Source: an uncultured beta proteobacterium (lineage in GTDB: Bacteria > Pseudomonadota > Gammaproteobacteria > Burkholderiales > Burkholderiaceae). Taken from it: 50,169 bases of DNA. Below are positions 38,021 through 46,624 of this stretch, piece by piece; positions within the stretch are counted from its first letter, which is position 1; each line of letters starts with the position of its first letter. The notes below the pieces were generated by a model. The model was not told the origin of the DNA. It was given only the letters and a program-made list of their open reading frames with translations, and searched no databases. A program made the translations under genes and the position numbers. Where the stretch lies: positions 1 through 50,169 of the forward strand of contig CAIPQU010000039.1 of the NCBI GenBank assembly GCA_903867305.1, given 5' to 3'.

Positions 38021-38812
38021 TTAGGTTTTGACGAAGGTTTTTAATAGCCAAAAATAGACAGGATAAGGAAGTATACGTAAGAACTTTAAAAAATAAGAGA
38101 ATTTTTTAGGGAAATGAATCTCGAATTCACCCTTTTGTAGGCCTTGACCAATCTCGATAGCAGCTTGTTCTGCACTGATTAAAGCTGGCATTTCAAAGTC
38201 ATTACCAGCCGTTGCTGGGGTTTGTACAAAGCCAGGGGAAATAATATGTACATTCACACCCCTTGGCTTTAGGTCATGATATAAAGACTCAGCAAAATTG
38301 AGGAGTGCCGCTTTTGTGGGGCCATAAACCAGTGACTTTGGTAAGCCACTATAGCCAGCCACACTCCCTACTAACGCAATATGACCAGACTTTTGCTCAA
38401 GGAAATGTGGCATTAATAGGGATACCATTCTCATGGGGCCCATTAAGTTAGTTTGAATCATTTGCTCTGTGACCTTTAAGTCAAAATAATCAGCCTGAAC
38501 AGGCGTATAGACACCCGAAACATAGAGCAAAATATCAAGACGAGGCCACTCTTCAAATATTTCTGTAACGACGGTACTTGCTTGGTCTTGATGATTCACA
38601 TCTAAGGCGATACTGCGAACCTGAGTTTGGGGGTATTGCGTTCTAATTGCGTGAGCTAATTGATCCAAAGCATCCAAGCGGCGCGCCGACAAAATAAGAT
38701 TAGCGCCAGCCTGAGCAAACCACTTCGCACAGGCCTCACCGATTCCTGAGGATGCGCCAATAATCCAAACGTTGAGATTTGAGAAATTGTCTATTGGATG
38801 ATTAAGACTCAT
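38021..38812 (-). CDS. SDR-family NAD(P)-dependent oxidoreductase
   Basis: The 263-aa short-chain dehydrogenase has WIIGASSGIGEACA (cofactor motif), LYVSGVY in place of NNAG, SVAGYSGLPKSLVYGPTKAAL with the Ser/Tyr/Lys triad, and a hydrophobic basic C terminus (FSYFLKFLRILPYPVYFWLLK) that could touch the membrane. It overlaps the upstream Cfa-family gene by 11 nt. The operon suggests it acts on a lipid or fatty acyl product; this is inference. Confidence 0.87.
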   Translation of the reverse strand: MSLNHPIDNFSNLNVWIIGASSGIGEACAKWFAQAGANLILSARRLDALDQLAHAIRTQYPQTQVRSIALDVNHQDQASTVVTEIFEEWPRLDILLYVSGVYTPVQADYFDLKVTEQMIQTNLMGPMRMVSLLMPHFLEQKSGHIALVGSVAGYSGLPKSLVYGPTKAALLNFAESLYHDLKPRGVNVHIISPGFVQTPATAGNDFEMPALISAEQAAIEIGQGLQKGEFEIHFPKKFSYFLKFLRILPYPVYFWLLKTFVKT

Positions 38813-40010
38813 ACAAGGGTTTTTCTAGCGTAAATTGAACAACATCAATATCTTTACCCGAAAATCCTGCGGCGCAATAAAATAAATAAAAGTTCCATAA
38901 GCGCACAAATTCATCTTTAAAACCTAAGGCTTTAACGTCATGGAGTTTTTGGTTAAATTCCACTGCCCACGTGCGCAGGGTTTTTGCATAATCTTCACCA
39001 AAATGAAACTTATCTTTAACGCGCAAGCCAACATCTGCGGCATGTTTTTCGAAAACACTCACTGCGGGAAGCATGCCCCCAGGGAAAATATATTGCTGAA
39101 TGAAATCCGTTTTTTTTCTGTATTTCGGGAAGAGTGATTCATCAATCACAATACTTTGTATCACGGCCCGTTTTCCTGGCTTTAAACAACGGTGAAGAGT
39201 TTTGAAATACGTTGGCCAGTAATCTTCCCCAACAGCCTCAAACATTTCGATGGAAACGATACCGTCGTACTGTTTTTGACAATCACGATAATCTTTTAAT
39301 AGGACTTCACTTTTTTGTTGTTCTTCCGGCTTAGAGGAAGAGGAATGAGTCAATTGCTCCTGAACAAACCGATATTGTTCTTTCGATAGAGTAATGGCAT
39401 CAACGTGAATATCATTGGCCTGAGCTTCTTTCATAAAGCCGCCCCATCCACAACCGATTTCTAGGATATGATCACCAGTTTGATTATTGAGACTCGATAA
39501 AATCCGTTTACATTTATCTTTTTGAGCCTGTTCAAGCGTCTTATCAGAATCACCAGCAAAGAGTGCGCTTGAATACATCATGGTTGGATCTAACCAAAGG
39601 GAGTAAAAATTATTTCCAAGATCGTAGTGTGCCTCTATATTCTTTTTACTACCAGATTTAGTGTTTTTGTTAAACAAATGCTTCACTTGGTATATCAAAG
39701 ATCCCCACCATGAACCATAGATGAGGGCTTCTAGAGCGTTTCTATTTTTAATGGCCAAGTGTAAGAAACTTTCTAGATCTTCGGTATGCCAATAGTTTTT
39801 GAAATAAGATTCGGCAACCCCGATATCCCCACGAGACACAATGAGTGAAAAGACTTTTACATCATTGATTTGTATATAAATAGGTTCAGAAGGGTGTTCA
39901 TCCTCTTTACCAAAATGGTGAACTGAACCATCTGGCATGGTGATGACGATTCGACCGCCTTGAATATTATGTAAGGCATGAAAAGCAAGTTTTTGGGCAA
40001 ATGTAGTCAT
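38802..40010 (-). CDS. Cyclopropane-fatty-acid-synthase-family methyltransferase
   Basis: The 402-aa product is a SAM-dependent methyltransferase of the CFA synthase/mycolic acid cyclopropane synthase family. An N-terminal lipid-binding region precedes KNIEAHYDLGNNFYSLWLD, MMYSSALF, the SAM motif ILEIGCGWGGFM, SIEMFEAVG and QYIFPGGMLP. Such enzymes methylate or cyclopropanate double bonds of membrane phospholipid acyl chains. Neighbours (FAD oxidoreductase, DUF1365) are those of the cfa2-like oxidative-stress clusters rather than of housekeeping cfa. It consumes SAM, the product of metK. Confidence 0.9.
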   Translation of the reverse strand: MTTFAQKLAFHALHNIQGGRIVITMPDGSVHHFGKEDEHPSEPIYIQINDVKVFSLIVSRGDIGVAESYFKNYWHTEDLESFLHLAIKNRNALEALIYGSWWGSLIYQVKHLFNKNTKSGSKKNIEAHYDLGNNFYSLWLDPTMMYSSALFAGDSDKTLEQAQKDKCKRILSSLNNQTGDHILEIGCGWGGFMKEAQANDIHVDAITLSKEQYRFVQEQLTHSSSSKPEEQQKSEVLLKDYRDCQKQYDGIVSIEMFEAVGEDYWPTYFKTLHRCLKPGKRAVIQSIVIDESLFPKYRKKTDFIQQYIFPGGMLPAVSVFEKHAADVGLRVKDKFHFGEDYAKTLRTWAVEFNQKLHDVKALGFKDEFVRLWNFYLFYCAAGFSGKDIDVVQFTLEKPLYES

Positions 40011-40012
40011 TC

Positions 40013-40795
40013 TTATGAAGTTTTTATTTCCGGTGGGTTGGGTTTTTTATAGAATTTAGCACCTTTAACGAATAATTTTAAGGCTTGCCAATGGATTTTC
40101 CAAATAACACTGATGGTCAGTAGGGGAAAACTAAAAATAGCACGCCACTTTGTCAATGGAGTTAAGGGGTGAGCTGTACCGCTCACGCTCGTCATGAGGG
40201 TTCGTATTTCCTTCTGGTAATAATCAATCCGACTGACATACCTAGGTTGGATTAATGTGGAGGATTGTTGCATGAACCGAAACGCATAATGACCAACGAC
40301 ATCAAAAAATGGCGACACATGAAAAATTTTCTCCGATCGAATTTGTTGACCCCAGGGTAGGGATGCATGATCGGGGGACTCTAAAAAATAAGAATGTCTT
40401 TCACCGAAGGTATTATTTACTTCAGCAATGATCGCCTTCAGATCCCCCCCCGCGTTATGGCAGTACCAAAAACTGACCGGATTAAAAACATAACCCAAAA
40501 CTCTTGGAAAAGTGTGTAGCCAAATTTCACCATCGACATCATGCCGATCTGATTTTTTTAAAAGATCTTCGATCCATTCCAGAGAAATGAGTTCACCATC
40601 TCCATGATCTTTATCGTAAAAAGAAATCCAAGAAAATCGATTATCACCAATACCTTTTGATTTCAGTAGTTGAGGGTCTAAGCGCCTAGAACGCATCGGA
40701 ATGCGAAGATAAAAGACGGGGTATTCAAATTGATTATCGGGTGTAAAGCGGTGATGAATCACCTTACCGAAATGAATGGAGGGCAGATTTTGCAT
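40013..40795 (-). CDS. DUF1365-family protein
   Basis: The 260-aa product matches DUF1365: the N-terminal GKVIHHRFTPDNQFEYPVFYL, WLHTFPRVLGYVFNPVSFWYC, IAEVNNTFGERHSYFL and KIFHVSPFFDV segments are characteristic. Members nearly always sit beside a COG2907 FAD oxidoreductase and a CFA-family methyltransferase. The biochemical activity is not established. It is 2 nt from both neighbouring genes. Confidence 0.9.
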   Translation of the reverse strand: MQNLPSIHFGKVIHHRFTPDNQFEYPVFYLRIPMRSRRLDPQLLKSKGIGDNRFSWISFYDKDHGDGELISLEWIEDLLKKSDRHDVDGEIWLHTFPRVLGYVFNPVSFWYCHNAGGDLKAIIAEVNNTFGERHSYFLESPDHASLPWGQQIRSEKIFHVSPFFDVVGHYAFRFMQQSSTLIQPRYVSRIDYYQKEIRTLMTSVSGTAHPLTPLTKWRAIFSFPLLTISVIWKIHWQALKLFVKGAKFYKKPNPPEIKTS

Positions 40796-40797
40796 CG

Positions 40798-42147
40798 CTA
40801 TATCGTCAGCAGAGACTTGATCAATTCTTTTGCAACGAGTTGACCAGATTGAAAGCCATCTTCATGAAAGCCATACTTAGTCCAAGCACCGCAAAAATAT
40901 GTATGATTGAGACCTTGTATCGACGGGAGTTTTTGCTGGGCAATGATGGCTGCTTGATTGAAAACAGGGTGGGAATATTCGATGACTGAGTGCGTTTTTT
41001 CTGGAGCAGGCAATATTTGAGGGTTAAGACTGACAACGATTGGCGTATCCGAAGCACGAACCGGTATGGGCTGGAGCTTATTAATCAAATAGTGAACGCA
41101 AACACCACTCGATTGATCTAGGCCATTCGGACTGACGTTTTCACTGGTGTAATTCCAAGCTGCCCAAACGAGAGGTAGGTGCGGTAATAGCTGACGATCC
41201 TCGTGAACATAAGCAAGATTTTTTGTATAAGCGACGGCACTTAAAATTTCTTTTTCTTGCACAGAAGGCTCAGACAGTATTTCGAGAGCCTCGTCAGAGT
41301 GACATGCAAAAACGACTTTATCAAATGTTACTTCTTCACCGTTAATTAAACGGAGCTGAATTTGTTGTGATTTCGCGCTTGGTGAGCGAACACAAGATAC
41401 CACTTTTTCCTGGCGTATCTCTACACCAGCATCTTTTAAGGCATTGACAGCGCGCTGAACATATTCTTTTGAACCACCCTTGACGGTGAGCCATTGTGGG
41501 CGATTTAAAACATTTAATAAGCCATGGTTATTACAAAACCGCATTAATGTTTGAATCGGAAAATTTAGCATTTCAGTTAGAGAGCAAGACCAAATGGCGC
41601 CAATCATCGGCAATAGATACCAGTCTCGGAAAGTACGACTAAACTTTAAACGATCTAAAAATTCAGCGACAGACTCTAAAGCTTGGCCTGGAGAAGACGT
41701 TGTTTGGTCGACAGCGATCTTTTTACCAAGTCGATTAAATCGCAAAATATCTTTAACCATACTTAAAAAGCGAGGATTAAATAGATTTTTCCGTTGCGCA
41801 AAAATAGTATTTAAATTATCACCAGCCCACTCTAAGCGACCACCATTTTTATTCGGGATAGAGACAGAAAAAGACATTTCTGATTTTGCTACGGGTACCT
41901 CTAACTCTTTAAAAAAAGCAATGATTCCAGGATAGGTCCATTCATTAAATACCAAAAATCCTGTATCAATGGGAAAGGTCTGCTTGCTATTGAAGGTGGT
42001 CATATCGATTGTATTGCTATGACCACCAATATAAGATCCCTTCTCAAAAAGGGTGATGTCGAGATTTGACTCTTTTCTGAGAGCGTAGGCACAACTGATC
42101 CCAGAAATGCCAGCGCCAACGATGGCAACACGTAATTTGTCTGACAT
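40798..42147 (-). CDS. FAD-dependent oxidoreductase (COG2907 type)
   Basis: The 449-aa amine-oxidase-like flavoprotein begins with the dinucleotide-binding motif VAIVGAGISGISCAYAL, then GSYIGGHSNTIDM and DTGFLVFNEWTYP, and ends with a FAD-closing motif (YFCGAWTKYGFHEDGFQSG). COG2907 proteins are encoded with DUF1365 and CFA-like methyltransferases. In Rhodobacter such clusters belong to the singlet-oxygen response and relatives act in unsaturated or furan fatty-acid formation. The substrate here is inferred to be a lipid. Its ATG overlaps the GPx stop by one base. Confidence 0.88.
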   Translation of the reverse strand: MSDKLRVAIVGAGISGISCAYALRKESNLDITLFEKGSYIGGHSNTIDMTTFNSKQTFPIDTGFLVFNEWTYPGIIAFFKELEVPVAKSEMSFSVSIPNKNGGRLEWAGDNLNTIFAQRKNLFNPRFLSMVKDILRFNRLGKKIAVDQTTSSPGQALESVAEFLDRLKFSRTFRDWYLLPMIGAIWSCSLTEMLNFPIQTLMRFCNNHGLLNVLNRPQWLTVKGGSKEYVQRAVNALKDAGVEIRQEKVVSCVRSPSAKSQQIQLRLINGEEVTFDKVVFACHSDEALEILSEPSVQEKEILSAVAYTKNLAYVHEDRQLLPHLPLVWAAWNYTSENVSPNGLDQSSGVCVHYLINKLQPIPVRASDTPIVVSLNPQILPAPEKTHSVIEYSHPVFNQAAIIAQQKLPSIQGLNHTYFCGAWTKYGFHEDGFQSGQLVAKELIKSLLTI

Positions 42148-42737
42148 TAAGGATTTCCTGCTAGCAATTTCTCGATTTGATGAGTGACGGTTTTACTATC
42201 TGGTTTAACCATACTGTTATAAGCTTCGACAACATTGCCATTTCTATCGATCAAATATTTATAAAAATTCCATTTTGGGGAAGTCCCCGTTTTATCGATC
42301 AATAATTTAAACATTGGATTAGGGTTGGAACCACTCACAACGGTTTTTGCAATCATCGGAAATTTAACGTCATAGGTGTTTTTGCAAAAATCAGCAATCT
42401 CCTTATTAGATCCAGGCTCTTGTTGACCAAAGTCGTTCGATGGAAAGCCAATCACGACAAAACCCTTGGAATTGTATTTGGAGTAAATACTCTCAAGAGC
42501 CTCATACTGAGGTGTGAATCCACAAAAGCTTGCTGTATTGACGACCATCACCACCTTACCTTTATATTGGCAGAGATTTTGTGATACCTCATCTTGCAGT
42601 CGAGGGAATTTAAAATTTAAAGAAGCGGGACAAGAAGCGGCATCTGAAGCATTCGCTGGGTTTACTGACTGAGAATACGCACAAATACTCAAGCTAAAAC
42701 TTGAGACCGCTAAAAGAATTTGTACAATTTTTTTCAT
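42147..42737 (-). CDS. Glutathione peroxidase family protein, exported
   Basis: This Cys-type glutathione peroxidase reduces hydroperoxides, including lipid hydroperoxides. The 196-aa product has an N-terminal signal peptide (IVQILLAVSSFSLSICAYS), the peroxidatic Cys72 in NTASFCGFTPQYEALE, the Gln in FGQQEPGS and the Trp in SPKWNFYKYL, completing the catalytic set. Export to the periplasm is unusual for the cytosolic BtuE type. It is the first gene of the lipid-modification operon. Confidence 0.9.
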   Translation of the reverse strand: MKKIVQILLAVSSFSLSICAYSQSVNPANASDAASCPASLNFKFPRLQDEVSQNLCQYKGKVVMVVNTASFCGFTPQYEALESIYSKYNSKGFVVIGFPSNDFGQQEPGSNKEIADFCKNTYDVKFPMIAKTVVSGSNPNPMFKLLIDKTGTSPKWNFYKYLIDRNGNVVEAYNSMVKPDSKTVTHQIEKLLAGNP

Positions 42738-42820
42738 AAATCACCCATTCACAAAATGAAACTAAAATACTTCTAATAAGAGAGTCTAAGGCATTATTCG
42801 ATCTCTTTCACAAAGGACCT

Positions 42821-42826
42821 TAGAAT
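42821..42826 (+). promoter_or_regulatory. Candidate -10 element for leaderless rfaE2
   Basis: TAGAAT ends 6 nt before the rfaE2 ATG (42833), with no ribosome-binding site between. A 7-bp inverted repeat, TCTAAGG (42785-42791) and CCTTAGA (42818-42824), overlaps it and could be an operator shared with the divergent GPx operon. Confidence 0.35.
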
Positions 42827-42832
42827 AGAAAT

Positions 42833-43339
42833 ATGGACAATACTTTTTTCCCCACCCCTACCTTCGAGAAAAAGATGATTCCTTTGGGGGGGGCTGTAAA
42901 GTTACTTGAAGACTCTTTACAAGCCCTTGAAAAGCCTATAGTTTTTACTAATGGTGTATTTGATATATTGCATCGAGGGCATGTTACCTATCTGGCCCAA
43001 GCCAAATCACTAGGAAAAAGTTTAGTCGTAGGGGTGAATGCTGATCAGTCCGTCAAAATGTTGGGTAAGGGGGATGATCGCCCAATTAACTCCGAAAACG
43101 ACAGAATGGCACTTATCGCCGCCTTGGAGTTTGTCGATTTAGTCGTATGTTTTAGTGAAAAGACACCGGTTGAAATTATCAAAGTTATTCGCCCACAAAT
43201 TTATGTCAAAGGAGGTGATTATCAGATTGAAACACTTCCAGAGACGGCCCTCGTCAAGGCATGGGGTGGGCAAGCATTTGCCATACCGTTTATCCATGAA
43301 CGTTCGACTTCAATATTGTTGCAAAAAATTAGAAACTAG
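42833..43339 (+). CDS. rfaE2: D-glycero-beta-D-manno-heptose 1-phosphate adenylyltransferase
   Basis: The enzyme adenylylates heptose-1-phosphate to give ADP-heptose for the lipopolysaccharide inner core. The 168-aa product is the stand-alone adenylyltransferase half of HldE: VFTNGVFDILHRGHVTYLAQA with the HxGH nucleotide motif, GVNADQSVKML, PQIYVKGGDY and ERSTSILLQKI. The kinase half is not adjacent. The first 14 residues precede homology, so an ATG at 42875 is an alternative start. Confidence 0.92.
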   Translation: MDNTFFPTPTFEKKMIPLGGAVKLLEDSLQALEKPIVFTNGVFDILHRGHVTYLAQAKSLGKSLVVGVNADQSVKMLGKGDDRPINSENDRMALIAALEFVDLVVCFSEKTPVEIIKVIRPQIYVKGGDYQIETLPETALVKAWGGQAFAIPFIHERSTSILLQKIRN

Positions 43340-43565
43340 TTTGCCGTCTCACGATTTCCGTTTCACCATCAATAGATCCACTTACTTTGATATTTGGAAT
43401 TGAGGTGCTCGTTTTTTTATCAAGAATCGAGGATTCTTTCGGTATAAATGCGATGACTATACCCTCCAGCGCTATCGAAAAAGAATAGGGTGCGAATAAC
43501 AGCACACAAGCCATACCAAAATTGAAGAGAATTAAAGTCCATAGACTAATATTTAATGTTTTCAA
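43329..43565 (-). CDS. Small membrane protein downstream of coaX, hypothetical (TTG start)
   Basis: The 78-aa frame starts with TTG 3 nt after the coaX stop. It encodes one or two hydrophobic segments (residues ~7-25, LWTLILFNFGMACVLLFA, and a weaker one to residue 41) and a polar tail (IPNIKVSGSIDGETEIVRRQ). The tail looks beta-like and could sit in the periplasm. The 3' end overlaps rfaE2 by 11 nt. In relatives a SPOR-domain gene lies here, and this could be a shortened derivative. The family is not recognised. Confidence 0.45.
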   Translation of the reverse strand: MKTLNISLWTLILFNFGMACVLLFAPYSFSIALEGIVIAFIPKESSILDKKTSTSIPNIKVSGSIDGETEIVRRQTSF

Positions 43566-43568
43566 CGC

Positions 43569-44375
43569 TTATCCATTGGCCGACAAATACCATCCCCTAA
43601 GCCCCCTAAAAACGACATATGGATCATGTATTAATTGATCATGGTGGAGATGGCTTTGTAATAAGAACTGCCCGATAAACCCAGCATTACCACCGGATAG
43701 AATCAAGCGATGTAGTTCACCGTGTTCTTGTATGGCCATTTCAATAGCCCCTATTTGGGCATGTAAAACCCCCTGCAAAATAGCCTCTTGAGTGGAGCTT
43801 CCTAATTTGCCATATGTCATCGTAGCGTGATCTTGAAGTGTGATATTCGGCAGTAGTGCAGTTTTAGAGCCTAGGGACTGGAGCATTAAGTTCACCCCAG
43901 GAATAATCCACCCACCTTCGAAATCTAAGGACTCATCAACATAATCGATGGTCATTGCTGTACCACAATTAACAACTAAATACTGCCCCTCTGGTGCAAA
44001 ATGAAGACCGCCGACAATTGCTGCCCATCGATCATTCCCTAGATCTTTATTCTCTTGGTAATGATTTTTGATTTGCGGGTGGCTAAGCTCTGAAGTAAAG
44101 AGTTGAATCGACGCATTTGGAAAATGACGCATTAAAAACTGCATCCACATGTCTTCAAATAGTTGGCCAGCAACATTGCAAACGATAATATGCCCCAAAT
44201 CCTTTTTAAGGAGCCCAAGTTGTTCCAAGCCATGGGGAAACGGCTCTTTGAAAGGTAAATCAGAGTTATTGACCGCGCCAAAATGCGTATGAAAATCTTC
44301 GTCTAGGTGAGGCTTAACCACCGTCCATTTTGAACGGGTATTACCAATATCGAGAAGTAGCAACTTATTTCCCAT
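43569..44375 (-). CDS. coaX: Type III pantothenate kinase
   Basis: CoaX phosphorylates pantothenate, the first step of coenzyme A synthesis. The 268-aa ASKHA-fold protein has the N-terminal LLLDIGNTRSKWT phosphate loop, GNDRWAAIVGG, NCGTAMTIDYVD with the catalytic Asp and GGWIIPGVNLMLQSL. Its ATG overlaps the birA stop. The birA-coaX pair is typical of Burkholderiales. Confidence 0.95.
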   Translation of the reverse strand: MGNKLLLLDIGNTRSKWTVVKPHLDEDFHTHFGAVNNSDLPFKEPFPHGLEQLGLLKKDLGHIIVCNVAGQLFEDMWMQFLMRHFPNASIQLFTSELSHPQIKNHYQENKDLGNDRWAAIVGGLHFAPEGQYLVVNCGTAMTIDYVDESLDFEGGWIIPGVNLMLQSLGSKTALLPNITLQDHATMTYGKLGSSTQEAILQGVLHAQIGAIEMAIQEHGELHRLILSGGNAGFIGQFLLQSHLHHDQLIHDPYVVFRGLRGWYLSANG

Positions 44376-45196
44376 TATCTGACTTTACTCAATGAAAGCT
44401 CTCCGTTGGAAATTTCTTTCATACCCTGGAAACTATCAATCATTAAATAGCCCATTGAATTAACTCCAAGACATTTTCCTGAGACAATTTTTGTTGATGG
44501 ATTGAAGACTTCGACCTGGAGATCTCGCCAAGCATTCCAAGCATTCCAATCATCTTGGAAAGGGATAAATGCTTCATTTTTAAATACACTCAACATATCA
44601 CCCATATCCCTAGAAAGTTGCTTCCATAAAGACTGTATATCAATATGGGGAAACTGTGTCGGACATAATTCTAATATATTTGCACTGGCTAAATGCTCAG
44701 AGTCGATAGGTGGAATTGAAATATTTAAACCAATACCGATGACCATCCAAATTGGATCTACGGGAGTCTTTTGCCCACCCTCCACTAAGATTCCACCTAG
44801 TTTACGATGACCTAGCAAAATGTCGTTAGGCCATTTAAGACCTAAGCCACTTTTTTTTGCGTCTAGATCGCTCAGTTGAAAATAATTGACGACACTTTTT
44901 AAAACGCTAAGCCCGCAGGCTAGACTGAGCCCCTGTAAACGCATCATGGATAACTCGTTTGAAAAGGGGTAGGCTAACGAAAAAGTGAGGGATTGATTGG
45001 CTTGGGAAATCCATGTATTACCTCTTCTACCTCGCCCAGCTGTTTGAGTTAGGGCCATGAGTGATATTGGCTCAGATAGAGCATGACTGTGCCAGCGATT
45101 CATTAAATCAGTATTGGTTGAACCAGTATGTTCGACAAGCTCAAATTGCCAAGGAATTATCATATACATGCTATTGTAGGAAGAAATGACTGACAT
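44375..45196 (-). CDS. birA: Biotin--[acetyl-CoA-carboxylase] ligase
   Basis: BirA attaches biotin to the carboxyl carrier protein. The product has the ligase domain only: HTGSTNTDLMNRW, TAGRGRRGNTWIS (ATP/biotinyl-AMP loop), LKWPNDILLGHRKLGGIL and a C-terminal SH3-like domain. There is no N-terminal helix-turn-helix, so it should not repress biotin genes. The start is uncertain. The ATG at 45196 gives 273 aa, but ATGs at 45169 and 45163 lie close to the ligase domain, and a TACAAT hexamer just before them suggests a shorter, leaderless form. Confidence 0.92.
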   Translation of the reverse strand: MSVISSYNSMYMIIPWQFELVEHTGSTNTDLMNRWHSHALSEPISLMALTQTAGRGRRGNTWISQANQSLTFSLAYPFSNELSMMRLQGLSLACGLSVLKSVVNYFQLSDLDAKKSGLGLKWPNDILLGHRKLGGILVEGGQKTPVDPIWMVIGIGLNISIPPIDSEHLASANILELCPTQFPHIDIQSLWKQLSRDMGDMLSVFKNEAFIPFQDDWNAWNAWRDLQVEVFNPSTKIVSGKCLGVNSMGYLMIDSFQGMKEISNGELSLSKVR

Positions 45197-45205
45197 ACAA
45201 AAAAA

Positions 45206-46282
45206 ATGGCAGATTCCTCGCTAAGCAATAAACATTCCCGCCCATTTTATTTGGCTAAGCTAACGTTAATTTTGTACGTTTGTTTAGTTATTTATGCCAC
45301 GCTTACCCCTTTTAACTTTGTGGGTAGTAGTTCTTTAACTTTTTGGGACTGGATCTTTGCTCCCGTACCGAAGTACATTCCTCTCTTCGATGTTCTGAGT
45401 AATGTAATCGGTTATTTACCATTTGGCTTTTTAATGGTTTTTACAATATTTCCCTATATTCGAAAATGGCAGGCTCTAATTTTTACTATTTTGATGGGAC
45501 TTGTTTTTTCAGGTATTTTAGAAAGTTTACAAACCTACTTGCCCACAAGAATCCCGAGCCCAATCGACTGGTATGCAAATGGCTTAGGGACATTAATTGG
45601 GGCATTATTTGCTATTCCCCTAAGTCCTGAGTGGTTATCAGGCAATTTGGCGGAGCGTGTCAGGGCGTCTTATTTCGGAAAATACCAAGGCTTTTTCTTG
45701 ATGATGATTTTATGTCCCATCGCACAAATTTACCCTCAAAATGCATGGCTAGGCATGGGGGATTTAGACTTATGGGTTACTAGAATTTCTCCATATTGGA
45801 GTTTCCCTTTAGATAATGCCTCACAAGAAATCCTGATCACAACAATCGCCTCCTTTGGCATTGGTACCTTCTTTTTATTCGGCATTCGACAAAAAACTGC
45901 GTCTTTAAAAATAATCGGAATTTTATTTGCCTTAATGGTGATGTTAAAAACTTTTATTTCTCAATTTCAATTTGGACAAACTGGTATGTTTCGATGGTGG
46001 AGTCTTTCGATAGGCATAGGCCTTGCTTTGGGATATTTTTTTATTTATTTGGTGAGTCATTTCAAAAAAAGATCGCAATGGTTTTTAGCGCTCATGGCGT
46101 TAATCAGTTTGATTTTGTTAGTGAATATATTGCCAAATAACCCATATTTCTTGTCACAATTAGAGCAGTTACCGCAGGGGAGTTTTATGCACGTTAATGG
46201 CTTATTAAAATGGATATCTAGTATTTGGCCATTTTTAGCTATTTTCCTTCTACTCAAAAGTCGGCATATCGATCTTCGCTAG
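45206..46282 (+). CDS. VanZ-family membrane protein
   Basis: The 358-aa product is an integral membrane protein with about nine hydrophobic segments. The VanZ-like domain occupies the first ~130 residues: LVIYATLTPFNFVG, FDVLSNVIGYLPFGFLM, ILESLQTYLPTRIPSPIDWYANGLG. VanZ proteins give teicoplanin resistance in enterococci by an unknown mechanism. The role in Gram-negatives is not known. It is divergent from birA (9 nt between starts). Confidence 0.85.
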   Translation: MADSSLSNKHSRPFYLAKLTLILYVCLVIYATLTPFNFVGSSSLTFWDWIFAPVPKYIPLFDVLSNVIGYLPFGFLMVFTIFPYIRKWQALIFTILMGLVFSGILESLQTYLPTRIPSPIDWYANGLGTLIGALFAIPLSPEWLSGNLAERVRASYFGKYQGFFLMMILCPIAQIYPQNAWLGMGDLDLWVTRISPYWSFPLDNASQEILITTIASFGIGTFFLFGIRQKTASLKIIGILFALMVMLKTFISQFQFGQTGMFRWWSLSIGIGLALGYFFIYLVSHFKKRSQWFLALMALISLILLVNILPNNPYFLSQLEQLPQGSFMHVNGLLKWISSIWPFLAIFLLLKSRHIDLR

Positions 46283-46298
46283 AATTTAATCAAAGGGA

Positions 46299-46304
46299 TA
46301 TAAT
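46299..46304 (+). promoter_or_regulatory. Candidate -10 element (perfect TATAAT) for the ferredoxin operon
   Basis: TATAAT ends 5 nt before the ATG at 46310. The AAAGGG at 46292-46297 overlaps the hexamer's upstream flank and is too distant to act as a normal ribosome-binding site, so a leaderless message is possible. -35 is weak (TTCGCT, 46275). Confidence 0.45.
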
Positions 46305-46309
46305 TTTTT

Positions 46310-46624
46310 ATGGACTATTACAAACATCACGCTTTTTTTTGCTTAAATGAACGATCAAATGGTGACGCTTGTTGTGAGCAGCACGCTGCTACACGTCTAT
46401 TTGATTATGCTAAAAAAAAATGTAAAGAGATGAATTTAAATGGTAAGCACCAAGTCAGAGTCAATCGAGCCGGTTGCTTAGATCGTTGCGAATTTGGCCC
46501 AGTGATGGTGGTCTATCCCCAAGGTATTTGGTACCAATTTGTTGATGAAGAAGACATTGATGAAATTATTGAAAGCCATTTTAAAAAAGGTCAACCTGTA
46601 GAGAGACTGATGATTCATGAATAG
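46310..46624 (+). CDS. Thioredoxin-like [2Fe-2S] ferredoxin
   Basis: The 104-aa product has the Shethna-type (2Fe-2S thioredoxin-like) layout: Cys11 in HAFFCLNER, Cys21 or Cys22, and the RAGCLDRCEFGPVMVVYPQG motif with Cys56 and Cys60, followed by an acidic helix. Its electron partner is unknown. It overlaps the alpha/beta hydrolase gene by 8 nt and heads the hydrolase-DUF493-lipB series. Confidence 0.88.
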   Translation: MDYYKHHAFFCLNERSNGDACCEQHAATRLFDYAKKKCKEMNLNGKHQVRVNRAGCLDRCEFGPVMVVYPQGIWYQFVDEEDIDEIIESHFKKGQPVERLMIHE

